This document shows, one piece after another, positions 1 to 7,079 of a stretch of DNA of 14,368 bases. The DNA lies in NCBI GenBank assembly GCA_964596835.1, contig CAZQVV010000070.1, forward strand, positions 1 to 14,368. Direction: 5' to 3'. Each line of letters begins with the position of its first letter. Position 1 is the first letter of the stretch. The notes beneath the pieces are model-generated. The model saw only the letters and a list, made by a program, of their open reading frames with translations, ran no database searches and was not told the DNA's origin. The position numbers were made by a program, and so were the translations under genes. The stretch comes from JAADGZ01 sp964596835. Lineage in GTDB: Bacteria; Pseudomonadota; Gammaproteobacteria; UBA6429; Thiohalophilaceae.

Positions 1-26
1 TCGTTCCCGGCACTTTATGTCGCCTT

Positions 27-61
27 GGTAGGGTGGGCACGGGCTTTGTGCCCACCCTACC
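27..61. repeat. Near-perfect palindrome (GTGGGCAC type)
   Basis: Two 14-base arms (27-40 and 48-61) are exact reverse complements, built on GTAGGGTGGGCAC, around a 7-base loop. Related half-sites recur at 6798-6825 and 6929-6957, and a cousin (GTAGGTTGGGCAAAG) at 12473-12554. It is a dispersed palindromic repeat. It could act as a bidirectional terminator, but there is no T-run. Confidence 0.8.
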
Positions 62-78
62 CTGTCTGATTAATTCCG

Positions 79-141
79 CCGTTCGTGGTGAGCTTGTCGC
101 CATTCGTGGTGAGCTTGTCGCCGTTCGTGGTGAGCTTGTCG
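79..141 (+). repeat. Three tandem 21-base repeats
   Basis: Units at 79-99, 100-120 and 121-141 read CC(G/A)TTCGTGGTGAGCTTGTCG with a single difference (A in the middle unit). The third unit is also the first part of the REP-like arm at 121-153, so the array looks like a local amplification of one REP half. Three copies with no spacers is not a CRISPR array. Confidence 0.85.
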
Positions 142-213
142 AACCATGAACGGGAACCATCGTAAAATCATCCGGTTACGTATTGAACCCTTCGACAAGC
201 TCAGGGCGAACGG
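121..213. repeat. REP/BIME-type doublet, left copy
   Basis: Arm A (121-153) begins CCGTTCGTGGTGAGC and ends GAACCATGAACGG. Arm B (188-213) is CCCTTCGACAAGC followed by TCAGGGCGAACGG. They face each other across a 34-base spacer. Each arm has the CGTTCG...GAGCTTGTCGAA core seen in widespread REP sequences. The same two arms with the same 34-base spacing, in opposite orientation, lie at 12860-12974. REP doublets are thought to be mobilised by RAYT transposases, but none is present in this window. Confidence 0.7.
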
Positions 214-270
214 AGAAATTCATCGGATGTTCTCTGGTTTTCCTCACCACGCGTACCAACTACCCAGCGA

Positions 271-2733
271 CTATCCTTTAACAACCACATTCACCAGCTT
301 AGCCGGCACCACGATGATCTTCACTATCGTTTTATCCTGCGTGAAACGCTGAACATTGGCATCGGCAATGGCAATCTGCTCAATCTGCTCCCGCGTGGCA
401 TCCGCCGGGACTTCGATGCGGGCGCGCAGCTTACCATTGACCTGAACAATGATCTGGATTTCATCCTTCACCATGGCGGCCTCATCCGCGACCGGCCAGA
501 CTTGATCGATCACGCTGTTCTCATGCCCCAGGCTTTGCCAAAGCGCGTGTGTGATATGCGGCGCAATGGGTGATAGCAGGAGGACACAGGCTTCCAGCGC
601 CTCCTGCATCACCGCCCGTCCCTGCTCGCTATTATCTTCAAACTTGTACAGCGCGTTAACCACCTCCATGATCGCGGCAATCGCCGTATTAAAGGTATGC
701 CGACGAGCCATATCATCGGAGATCTTGGCGATGTGGCTGTGTACCTGATGGCGCAGGGCCTTTTGTTCTTTATTCAGTATAGTGACATCCAACGTCGCTA
801 CGGCGTCGGCTTCTGTTTCAACATGCTGATAAACCCGATGCCAGAGCCGCTTGAGAAAGCGGTACGCACCGTCCACTCCGGCATCCGACCATTCCAGCGA
901 CTGCGTGGGCGGCGCAGCGAACATCATGAACAGGCGCGCGGTATCGGCACCATATTCGTCAATCAGGGCCTGCGGATCCACGGTATTGCCCTTGGACTTG
1001 GACATCTTCGAGCCATCCTTGAGCACCATGCCCTGGGTCAGCAGATTCTTAAAGGGCTCATCATTTTTAATCAACCCTTCGTCCCGCAACAGTTTGTTGT
1101 AAAAACGGGAATAAAGCAGATGCAGAATGGCGTGTTCGATACCGCCCACATAATGATCCACCGGCAGCCAGTAGTCGGCGCGCTCATCCAGCATGGCCGC
1201 ATCATTGTCCGGGCAGGTGTAACGGGCGTAATACCAGGAAGATTCCATGAACGTGTCAAAGGTATCGGTTTCCCGCTCGGCCTGGCGACCGCACTTCGGG
1301 CAAGGAACCTGATAAAACGCAGGCATTTTTTTCAGCGGCGAACCAATGCCCTCATAGATGAGGTCCTCCGGCAACACGACCGGCAGATCGGCTTCCGGCA
1401 CGGGCATTTCGCCACAGTCGGAACAGTGAATAATCGGAATCGGCGTACCCCAGTAACGCTGGCGCGAGACGCCCCAGTCACGCAGCCGCCAGGTCGTGCG
1501 TTTCTTTCCCCGGCCGCGTTTTTCGAGATATCCGGCAATCTCATCAGCGGCCTGTTGCGAACTCAGACCGTTGAACTCCCCGGAGTTGATTAACTGGCCC
1601 CTGCCGGTAAAAGCCGCTTTGCGAATATCGGCTTTATCATCATCCAGCGGCGCAATCACCTGCAACATGGGCAGGCCGTAGTTGCGCGCAAACTCCCAGT
1701 CACGCTGATCATGAGCGGGCACCGACATCACCGCGCCTTCACCGTAGCCCATGAGTACGAAATTGGCGATAAACACCGGTAGCCAATCACCCGTGACCGG
1801 ATGCACGGCCTTGAAACCCGAATCCACGCCCTTTTTCTCCATGGTCTCCAGCACGGCTTCAGCCGTGCCAGTGGCGGCGCACTCCTTCACGAATTCAGCT
1901 ACATTGGCGTAGCGTGCGGCGGCGTCCTGCGCCAACGGATGTTCCGGCGCCACCGCCACATAGGTCGCGCCCATGAGCGTGTCCGGGCGGGTGGTAAACA
2001 CTTTGAGCCCCTGCTCACGACCGTCGATGCCGAAAACAATCTCCACCCCTTCAGAACGGCCGATCCAGTTGCGCTGCATGGTCGCCACCTGATCCGGCCA
2101 GCCCTCCAGCTTGTCCAGATCCGCCAGCAGTTCCTCGGCATAATTGGTGATTTTCATGAACCACTGGGAAATATCCTTACGCTCGACCTCGGTATCACAG
2201 CGCCAGCAGCGGCCGTCGATGACCTGTTCGTTGGCCAGTACCGTGACATCGTTGGGACACCAATTCACCGGCGCGGTTTTCTTGTACACCAGTCCCTTGT
2301 CGAACAGCCGCAGGAACAGCCATTGCTCCCAGCGATAATAATCCGGATCACAGGTAGCCAGCTCCCGATCCCAGTCATAAGCCAACCCCAGACGCTTGAG
2401 CTGACCACGCATGTAATTGATGTTGTCGCGGGTCCAGGCAGCTGGCGCCACTTTATTTTTCATCGCCGCATTTTCAGCCGGCAGGCCGAAGGCATCCCAG
2501 CCCATCGGTTGCAGCACATTCTTGCCCAGCATGCGCTGGTAACGACTGATCACATCGCCGATGGTATAATTACGCACATGGCCCATGTGCAGGCGGCCGC
2601 TGGGATAGGGAAACATGGACAGGCAGTAGAATTTTTCTTTTTTCGGATCTTCCACCGCCTTGAAGGAATGTTGCTTTTCCCAGAAATCCTGGGCCTGCTG
2701 TTCAATATGGTCTGGCTGGTAACGGGCTTCCAT
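271..2733 (-). CDS. leuS: Leucyl-tRNA synthetase
   Basis: This cytoplasmic class I aminoacyl-tRNA synthetase charges tRNA-Leu with leucine using ATP. The 820-residue product has the HIGH-type motif HMGH at 49-52, the KMSKS loop at 576-580, the editing-domain stretches GFKAVHPVTG and VPAHDQRDWEFA, and a C-terminal domain ending IVVPAKLVNVVVKG. It is about 40 residues shorter than the 860-residue E. coli enzyme. The missing part is the leucine-specific insertion just before KMSKS, where only a short GMVLKDGS link remains. Four cysteines (C437, C440, C478, C481) form a zinc knuckle that E. coli LeuS has lost. The ATG at 2731-2733 starts at the residue matching the E. coli N-terminus, but its ribosome site is weak. 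It is divergent from the ybeL-type gene. The usual downstream lptE-holA pair is not within the 270 bases available. Confidence 0.98.
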   Translation of the reverse strand: MEARYQPDHIEQQAQDFWEKQHSFKAVEDPKKEKFYCLSMFPYPSGRLHMGHVRNYTIGDVISRYQRMLGKNVLQPMGWDAFGLPAENAAMKNKVAPAAWTRDNINYMRGQLKRLGLAYDWDRELATCDPDYYRWEQWLFLRLFDKGLVYKKTAPVNWCPNDVTVLANEQVIDGRCWRCDTEVERKDISQWFMKITNYAEELLADLDKLEGWPDQVATMQRNWIGRSEGVEIVFGIDGREQGLKVFTTRPDTLMGATYVAVAPEHPLAQDAAARYANVAEFVKECAATGTAEAVLETMEKKGVDSGFKAVHPVTGDWLPVFIANFVLMGYGEGAVMSVPAHDQRDWEFARNYGLPMLQVIAPLDDDKADIRKAAFTGRGQLINSGEFNGLSSQQAADEIAGYLEKRGRGKKRTTWRLRDWGVSRQRYWGTPIPIIHCSDCGEMPVPEADLPVVLPEDLIYEGIGSPLKKMPAFYQVPCPKCGRQAERETDTFDTFMESSWYYARYTCPDNDAAMLDERADYWLPVDHYVGGIEHAILHLLYSRFYNKLLRDEGLIKNDEPFKNLLTQGMVLKDGSKMSKSKGNTVDPQALIDEYGADTARLFMMFAAPPTQSLEWSDAGVDGAYRFLKRLWHRVYQHVETEADAVATLDVTILNKEQKALRHQVHSHIAKISDDMARRHTFNTAIAAIMEVVNALYKFEDNSEQGRAVMQEALEACVLLLSPIAPHITHALWQSLGHENSVIDQVWPVADEAAMVKDEIQIIVQVNGKLRARIEVPADATREQIEQIAIADANVQRFTQDKTIVKIIVVPAKLVNVVVKG

Positions 2734-2830
2734 CGTACAGATTGTCTCGCTTTAATTTTTCAGTTTCCAGGGCATGAATTCCCCCGAAAATTGCTGCGGG
2801 ATAGTTCATTTAAATGAAGGTTATTCGTAA

Positions 2831-3080
2831 GTATCTATTCAGTAAAACAAGTTATTCCTGAGGATATGTTGATGGGTTTCGCTTCTCGCTCTACCCATCC
2901 TACCCACTTTTGGCTATCCATAGGATGGGTAGAGCGAAGCAAAACCCATCAACTGAAAATCCGCACAGGGCAGATTTTTTAACGTCGCTTTGGGCGACAA
3001 AAAGATCTGCCTGGGGTGGTTCGCTCTCCTCAGTGCCAATTGGCATACAACACCCTTCGGCAAGGGTGCTGAATAGATAC
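2831..3080. mobile_element. Hairpin-rich element with terminal inverted repeats (copy 1)
   Basis: The ends are exact 12-base inverted repeats: GTATCTATTCAG at 2831-2842 and CTGAATAGATAC at 3069-3080. Inside are several strong stems: a long arm pair starting GATGGGTTT at 2871 and ending AACCCATC at 2951 (both carrying TAGAGC/GCTCTA and TAGGATGGGT parts); GGCAGATTTTTT against AAAGATCTGCC around 2970-3010; the perfect palindrome TGCCAATTGGCA at 3034-3045; and CACCCTT-CGGC-AAGGGTG at 3051-3068. There is no convincing ORF. The ends match those of the element at 6782-6995, so this is probably a MITE-like non-autonomous element. It fills most of the 506-base leuS-ybeL gap. A clear target-site duplication was not found. 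Confidence 0.6.
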
Positions 3081-3175
3081 ATTCATAATTCTTACCGGTC
3101 TGCGCAAGGATAACGCAGGCGATGAACTCCCCACAACAAAGTCCGAAACAAAGCTTGCGAAATAACGAATTTGGC

Positions 3176-3204
3176 TTGAAAATCTCAGTATTCGGTCTGA
3201 TAGT
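3176..3204 (+). promoter_or_regulatory. Candidate sigma-70 promoter for the ybeL-type gene
   Basis: A TTGAAA -35 box (3176-3181) lies 17 bases before GATAGT (3199-3204), giving 5/6 and 4/6 matches to consensus. A start near 3211 would leave a leader of about 30 bases containing GGAG (3227-3230), nine bases before the ATG. Confidence 0.45.
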
Positions 3205-3239
3205 GAGACCATACAGCAAACTAACCGGAGACCGTCGCC

Positions 3240-3764
3240 ATGACCGAGAATAACCAGGAAAAACTCATTCATGCCTATAACACTATGCTGGGCCGGGTGA
3301 AAGACGGTCTGAAAGATGTGGAGGAACACGCGCTTCCGCCCATCAAGGAGTTACTGAACAAAGCCGCCGAAACCGCCTCGGAGCTGGAAGAACTCACCCG
3401 AGAGGAAGCCGAAAAAATCAGCGACTATCTCAAGCGCGATCTGAACGAAGCGGGTGAATTCCTGTCAGAAAATGGTCGGCAATTGAAAGAATGGCTAAAA
3501 TTCGATCTGGAATTTGCTGAAGCACAACTGGCCGAACTGTTTGCCAGTGTTGCCGATCGTACCCGCGTCGAACTCGATGCCCTGGCCGAACATGCTCGCC
3601 GGGTGGGTATCTGGCACACCGGTGAAATCACCGGTATCGGGATTTTGATCTGCACTGAATGTGGCGAAAAGCTGCATTTCGAGAAAACCGCCCGCATTCC
3701 GCCTTGCCCCAAGTGCCATAGCACACGTTTTAAGAAGGCTTTCAGCGACACGGACAACGAATAG
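3240..3764 (+). CDS. ybeL: Zinc ribbon-containing protein, YbeL/DUF1451 family
   Basis: The 174-residue soluble protein has two parts. Residues 1 to about 125 are highly charged and helical, with repeated Glu/Leu-rich heptads that suggest a long alpha-helical or coiled-coil segment. The C-terminus is a zinc ribbon with CTEC (C138, C141) and CPKC (C156, C159). This layout matches the DUF1451 proteins such as E. coli YbeL, which also lies next to and divergent from leuS, so synteny supports the assignment. No function is established for the family that I can state. The ATG at 3240 has GGAG nine bases upstream and a candidate promoter at 3176-3204. Downstream are 171 bases without a recognised gene before the dehydrogenase operon. 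Confidence 0.88.
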   Translation: MTENNQEKLIHAYNTMLGRVKDGLKDVEEHALPPIKELLNKAAETASELEELTREEAEKISDYLKRDLNEAGEFLSENGRQLKEWLKFDLEFAEAQLAELFASVADRTRVELDALAEHARRVGIWHTGEITGIGILICTECGEKLHFEKTARIPPCPKCHSTRFKKAFSDTDNE

Positions 3765-3935
3765 AGTCGATAACCGCCACTACTTTTTGTCCGCCAGGTT
3801 GAGCTGAAGGGTGTTGATGGAGCGCCACGGACGCTTTCTTCCAGGGCCTATAGCCGTCCGGCCAGCGCGATTTACAACAGCGCGAAGTCCGGAGGGAAAC
3901 CTATCAACCCATTTTGACAAGCTGCGCAAATAATT

Positions 3936-4499
3936 ATGGATCGACGCCGTTTTCTTTTCAGGATGAGCGCGAGTATCGCGGCTACCAGCGCCATCCCCTT
4001 TACTATTTTTGGCGCGATGCAAAGTGTCCAGGCAGCGGTTATCCAGAAACCGCCGGCCATCGCCGGTCTGACACTGGCGCAATGGGATGTCATTGCCCTG
4101 ATTCAGGAGCATCTGCTGCCTTCAGAATCCCGTTCACCCGGTGCAAAGGAGATTAACGCCCTGAGTTACTTCCAGTCTGTCTTAACCGATCCCCGGCATG
4201 ATCCCGCTGATAACCAGTTTCTTTTACGGGGACTGAACGTGATCGAAGCACAGGCACTCAAAAAATGGCACCGTCACTTTTCAGCTCTTGACCAGGATCA
4301 GCGTGAACACGATCTGCGAAACTATGAAAAAACCCGTTATGGCAGCAGTTGGCTAAACATGGTGCTGGATTATCTTATGGAAGCCCTGCTCACCGATCCC
4401 GTTTATGGCGGCAACCCAAAAAGCATTGGCTGGAAGTGGCTGCATCATACGCCCGGCTTTCCACGCCCGCCCCACAAACAGTACCCGGTGTTTGCATGA
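3936..4499 (+). CDS. Tat-exported small subunit of a GMC dehydrogenase (gluconate 2-dehydrogenase subunit 3 / GDH gamma type)
   Basis: The 187-residue protein begins MDRRRFLFRM, a twin-arginine signal, followed by a hydrophobic stretch and a likely cleavage after VQA at residues 31-33. The mature part resembles the gluconate 2-dehydrogenase subunit 3 family: LTLAQWDVIALIQEHLLP near 50-67, a helical middle, and the C-terminal DPVYGGNPKSIGWKWLHH. In known relatives this small subunit partners the FAD subunit and carries it through the Tat system. That fits here, because the next gene overlaps by four bases (ATGA at 4496-4499) and lacks a signal of its own. The ATG at 3936 is chosen because it places the RRRFL motif at the extreme N-terminus; no good Shine-Dalgarno sequence precedes it. 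The 171-base gap upstream contains a TTGACA at 3914 but no matching -10 box. Confidence 0.85.
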   Translation: MDRRRFLFRMSASIAATSAIPFTIFGAMQSVQAAVIQKPPAIAGLTLAQWDVIALIQEHLLPSESRSPGAKEINALSYFQSVLTDPRHDPADNQFLLRGLNVIEAQALKKWHRHFSALDQDQREHDLRNYEKTRYGSSWLNMVLDYLMEALLTDPVYGGNPKSIGWKWLHHTPGFPRPPHKQYPVFA

Positions 4500-6211
4500 G
4501 CCGGGATTTTGATGCCTGTGTTATTGGCAGCGGCGCGGGGGCCGGACCCATCATCTGGAGCCTGGCCAAAGCGGGTTACTCGGTGGTGGTGCTGGAAAAA
4601 GGCCCCTATCTGCAGACGAAGGATTTTTTCAAAGATGAACGCAACTGCTGTCTGCGCGGTAACTACAAACCGGATTTGCGCGACGAACCCCAGATCGTTG
4701 TAGAAAAAGGCGACGATGGCCACTGGCATGCACGCAACACCTATCGATCCGGTATTGATTTCTGGAACGGTAATATAGTCGGTGGCTCCAGTAATTTCAT
4801 GAGTGGCTTTTTCCATCGCCTGAAACCCGTGGACTTTCATTTGCTCTCGACTTTCGGCCCCGTCGAAGGCGCTAACGTGGCAGACTGGCCCATCCGCTAT
4901 GAGGATCTAGAACCTTACTATACCAAGGTCGAACGTATCATTGGCGTCTCCGGGCGTATTATCAAGCACCCGTACCAGGAACCGCGCAGCACGCCCGATT
5001 TTCCCTACCCACCGACCCGCGAACACCCCGTTTCTGAACTCATCGACAAGGCCGGTCAAGCGCTGGGCTACCATCCTATGCCCACGCCACGCGCCATTTT
5101 GCCCTACAACGCGCTGGGCCGGGATGCTTGCAGTTACAGCGGCTATTGTGGCGCCTACGGCTGCGCCACTGGTGCCAAGGGCAGCTCGCGCGCCGCACTG
5201 ATTGATCAGGCGGTCGCCACCGGTCGCGTCCAGGTTCGTCCCTATTCGATGGTCAAGCGGATCAAAACCAATGGCAGCGGGAATATTACGGCGGTTGAAT
5301 ATTTGACGAAAGAAGGACAAACCAAACAGGTCGATGCTCGCATCTACGTGGTGGCCTGTCAGGCGGTCGAAACATCGCGTCTGCTATTGAATTCCACCGG
5401 GCCGAAACACGAAAACGGCCTGGCTAACCGCAATGGGCAGGTGGGGAAAAACCTGCTGTTTGCGGGTGGCGGTGGCGGATCCGGGCGGCTGGTCTATTCA
5501 AAAATGAGCAAGGAAAAAGCCAAACGGCTAAAAATATTCGGCCCCTTTATAAACCGCGCTCTGCAGGACTGGTATGTCATTGATGATCCCGACTTCGGCC
5601 CCCCGCAAAAAGGCGGGACCATCGACTTCGTTCACATGCACCCCAATCCCGTGGTGCGCGCCACGCGCCAAATTTATGGCGAAAACGGACTGATCTGGGG
5701 CAAGCCGCTCAAACGCAAGCTGGAGCGCGATTTCATCGATAGCCGGTACATTAAAATTGAAGCTTTCTGTGACTGGATGCCCATCGACGACTGCAATATC
5801 ACGCTCGATACGAAAACGAGAGACAAATGGAACCTGCCCGTGTCAAAGGTACGCATCGGTTATCACATGCAAAACGTGCAAGTCGGCTGGTACCTGGCCT
5901 CTCGGGGAGCGAAAGTATTGAAAAAAATGGGAGCGGAAAACGTGGTCTCTTTTGCCTCATCCAACCCCCCCACCAACCTCATGGCAGGCGGCTGCCGCTT
6001 CGGTCATGATCCTGAAACCTCGGTGCTGGATACCGACTGCCGCAGTCATGAAATCGAGAACCTGTTCGTCAGTGACGGTAGCTTCATGCCCACCGGCGGG
6101 AGTGTTCCCTACACCTGGACTATCTATGCCAACTCCTTTCGTGTGGCAGACAAGATCCTTGCTCAGCTTGGCGGGGAAAAGCAACGTTCATCCCGGCATC
6201 AGAACAGCTAG
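4496..6211 (+). CDS. GMC-family FAD-dependent sugar/alcohol dehydrogenase catalytic subunit
   Basis: This 571-residue flavoprotein oxidises an alcohol or sugar hydroxyl; the substrate is unknown. It has an N-terminal dinucleotide-binding motif GSGAGAG at 11-17, the ribose-binding glutamate in VVVLEKG (E34), the FAD-contact loop GGSSNFMSG at 96-104, and a GMC C-terminal domain with GGCRFGHD at 498-505 and NLFVSDGSFMPTGG from 522. C212, C218 and C223 form a C-x5-C-x4-C group in the place where FAD-glucose dehydrogenase of Burkholderia cepacia carries a [3Fe-4S] cluster. An in-frame upstream extension to 4349 exists, but the start at 4496 is chosen because it overlaps the previous stop (ATGA) and gives the normal family N-terminus. 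There is no signal peptide, so export with the preceding Tat subunit is likely. No cytochrome c subunit follows; the next gene is convergent. Confidence 0.9.
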   Translation: MSRDFDACVIGSGAGAGPIIWSLAKAGYSVVVLEKGPYLQTKDFFKDERNCCLRGNYKPDLRDEPQIVVEKGDDGHWHARNTYRSGIDFWNGNIVGGSSNFMSGFFHRLKPVDFHLLSTFGPVEGANVADWPIRYEDLEPYYTKVERIIGVSGRIIKHPYQEPRSTPDFPYPPTREHPVSELIDKAGQALGYHPMPTPRAILPYNALGRDACSYSGYCGAYGCATGAKGSSRAALIDQAVATGRVQVRPYSMVKRIKTNGSGNITAVEYLTKEGQTKQVDARIYVVACQAVETSRLLLNSTGPKHENGLANRNGQVGKNLLFAGGGGGSGRLVYSKMSKEKAKRLKIFGPFINRALQDWYVIDDPDFGPPQKGGTIDFVHMHPNPVVRATRQIYGENGLIWGKPLKRKLERDFIDSRYIKIEAFCDWMPIDDCNITLDTKTRDKWNLPVSKVRIGYHMQNVQVGWYLASRGAKVLKKMGAENVVSFASSNPPTNLMAGGCRFGHDPETSVLDTDCRSHEIENLFVSDGSFMPTGGSVPYTWTIYANSFRVADKILAQLGGEKQRSSRHQNS

Positions 6212-6258
6212 CCCCCCGGCTTACTGATGCCAGACAACGGCCCGATTTCTATTCCCGG

Positions 6259-6657
6259 TTAAAACCGTCGCGGGCGTATCCAGAACCAGCTGGCACCGAC
6301 TACAGCGCCGAATGCCGTATAACACACAACAAAGGCCCATACGGGTGCGTGATAGTACAATACGTTTTCCAGCCAGTGTGATATGAAAGAACCGGAATAG
6401 ACGGTATCGCCAGCCCGTGAACGTAATGCCATTTCAAGGGTAGTAAGTGGGCAGGTGACATCGAACCACGACTGAACGACGACCACACCAATAGCGACAA
6501 GATGCGTCAACCGAAACCAGGGATCGCGAATCCAGGACCATGCGCGAATCTTACCGGCAAATATAAGCACCAGGCCCATCACTACGAAAGTGACGAACAG
6601 CACATGTAGAACCAGAATGGCATCTGCAGCAAGCAGGAAGACCGTCGATGAATCCAT
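6259..6657 (-). CDS. DUF2784 family integral membrane protein
   Basis: The 132-residue inner-membrane protein has about four hydrophobic segments: FLLAADAILVLHVLFVTFVVM, LVAIGVVVVQSW and two nearer the C-terminus. It carries the DUF2784 hallmark CPLTTLEMALR, followed by the motifs SFISHWLENVLYY and APVWAF. The family has no established function. The ATG at 6655-6657 is preferred over the in-frame GTG at 6664-6666, because AGGTGG (6663-6668, minus) lies five bases before the ATG and overlaps the GTG. A promoter candidate lies just upstream. It converges on the dehydrogenase gene with a 47-base gap. Confidence 0.85.
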   Translation of the reverse strand: MDSSTVFLLAADAILVLHVLFVTFVVMGLVLIFAGKIRAWSWIRDPWFRLTHLVAIGVVVVQSWFDVTCPLTTLEMALRSRAGDTVYSGSFISHWLENVLYYHAPVWAFVVCYTAFGAVVGASWFWIRPRRF

Positions 6658-6698
6658 TTTCGCCACCTGGCATTTTAAACCTGAGGTATTTCCACAAA

Positions 6699-6727
6699 AT
6701 TTTACCGCTGTCCCGCTAAAATGACAG
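6699..6727 (-). promoter_or_regulatory. Candidate sigma-70 promoter for the DUF2784 gene
   Basis: On the minus strand CTGTCA (-35, 6722-6727) is 17 bases from TAAAAT (-10, 6699-6704), giving 4/6 and 5/6 matches. The predicted transcript would begin about 35 bases before the ATG at 6657 and include the AGGTGG ribosome site. Confidence 0.45.
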
Positions 6728-6781
6728 TGATATTTGGCAAGTTTCTGATTTTATGGGCATTCGGTTAATTGAAGTCGTTGA

Positions 6782-6995
6782 GTAACTATTCAGCCCAGTA
6801 GGGTAGGCACGATTTTTGTGCCCACGGGCACTTCCTCCGGTCGCCCACGCGGAACACCATGCTGTTCGATTGTCTTTTAACCGAGACATTTTTTATATTC
6901 TGTCCCATAAGCCGAATACCATTGATTCGGTGGGCACTTACACCGTGCCCACCCTACGTTATTAGACCATATTGAAAATTATGCTGAATAGTTAC
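6782..6995. mobile_element. Palindrome-bearing element with terminal inverted repeats (copy 2)
   Basis: The ends are exact 13-base inverted repeats: GTAACTATTCAGC at 6782-6794 and GCTGAATAGTTAC at 6983-6995. They differ by one base from the ends of the element at 2831-3080. Nested inside are GTAGGGTAGGCAC (6798-6810) with GTGCCCAC (6818-6825) and, at the other side, GGTGGGCAC (6929-6937) with GTGCCCACCCTAC (6945-6957). It carries no credible ORF. ATTGAAG occurs on both sides (6768-6774 and 6999-7005), but not exactly at the ends, so a target duplication is unproven. It makes up half of the 422-base gap at 6658-7079; the rest shows nothing else I recognise. Confidence 0.6.
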
Positions 6996-7079
6996 GTTAT
7001 TGAAGGCGTGAAGTTAGCGCCGTCTAAAATCGGAGTCACCCTTTCTCCCACGGGGGAAGAAGGCCATGATGGGGGGGCA

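Noticed and set aside
79..141. Tandem repeats considered as a CRISPR remnant
   Set aside because: Units are directly adjacent without spacers and match a REP arm; no cas genes are present.
697..1593. 298-codon plus-strand frame opposite the middle of leuS
   Set aside because: Antisense shadow of leuS with no domain or ribosome site.
1801..2817. 338-codon plus-strand frame opposite the 5' half of leuS
   Set aside because: Entirely antisense to a certain, conserved synthetase gene. The composition is His/Arg-rich as expected for a shadow frame, with no recognisable domain.
2900..3329. Several frames of 60-101 codons on both strands in the leuS-ybeL gap
   Set aside because: They read through the hairpins of the repeat element and on into the ybeL coding region, and have no family features.
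3914..3919. TTGACA just before the Tat-subunit gene
   Set aside because: A proper -10 box would fall inside the coding sequence, and none is visible at 16-18 bases spacing.
3765..3935. GC-rich stretch with AGCGCGA twice, considered as a riboswitch or small RNA
   Set aside because: No long stem or known consensus could be recognised, and the repeats are too short to be meaningful.
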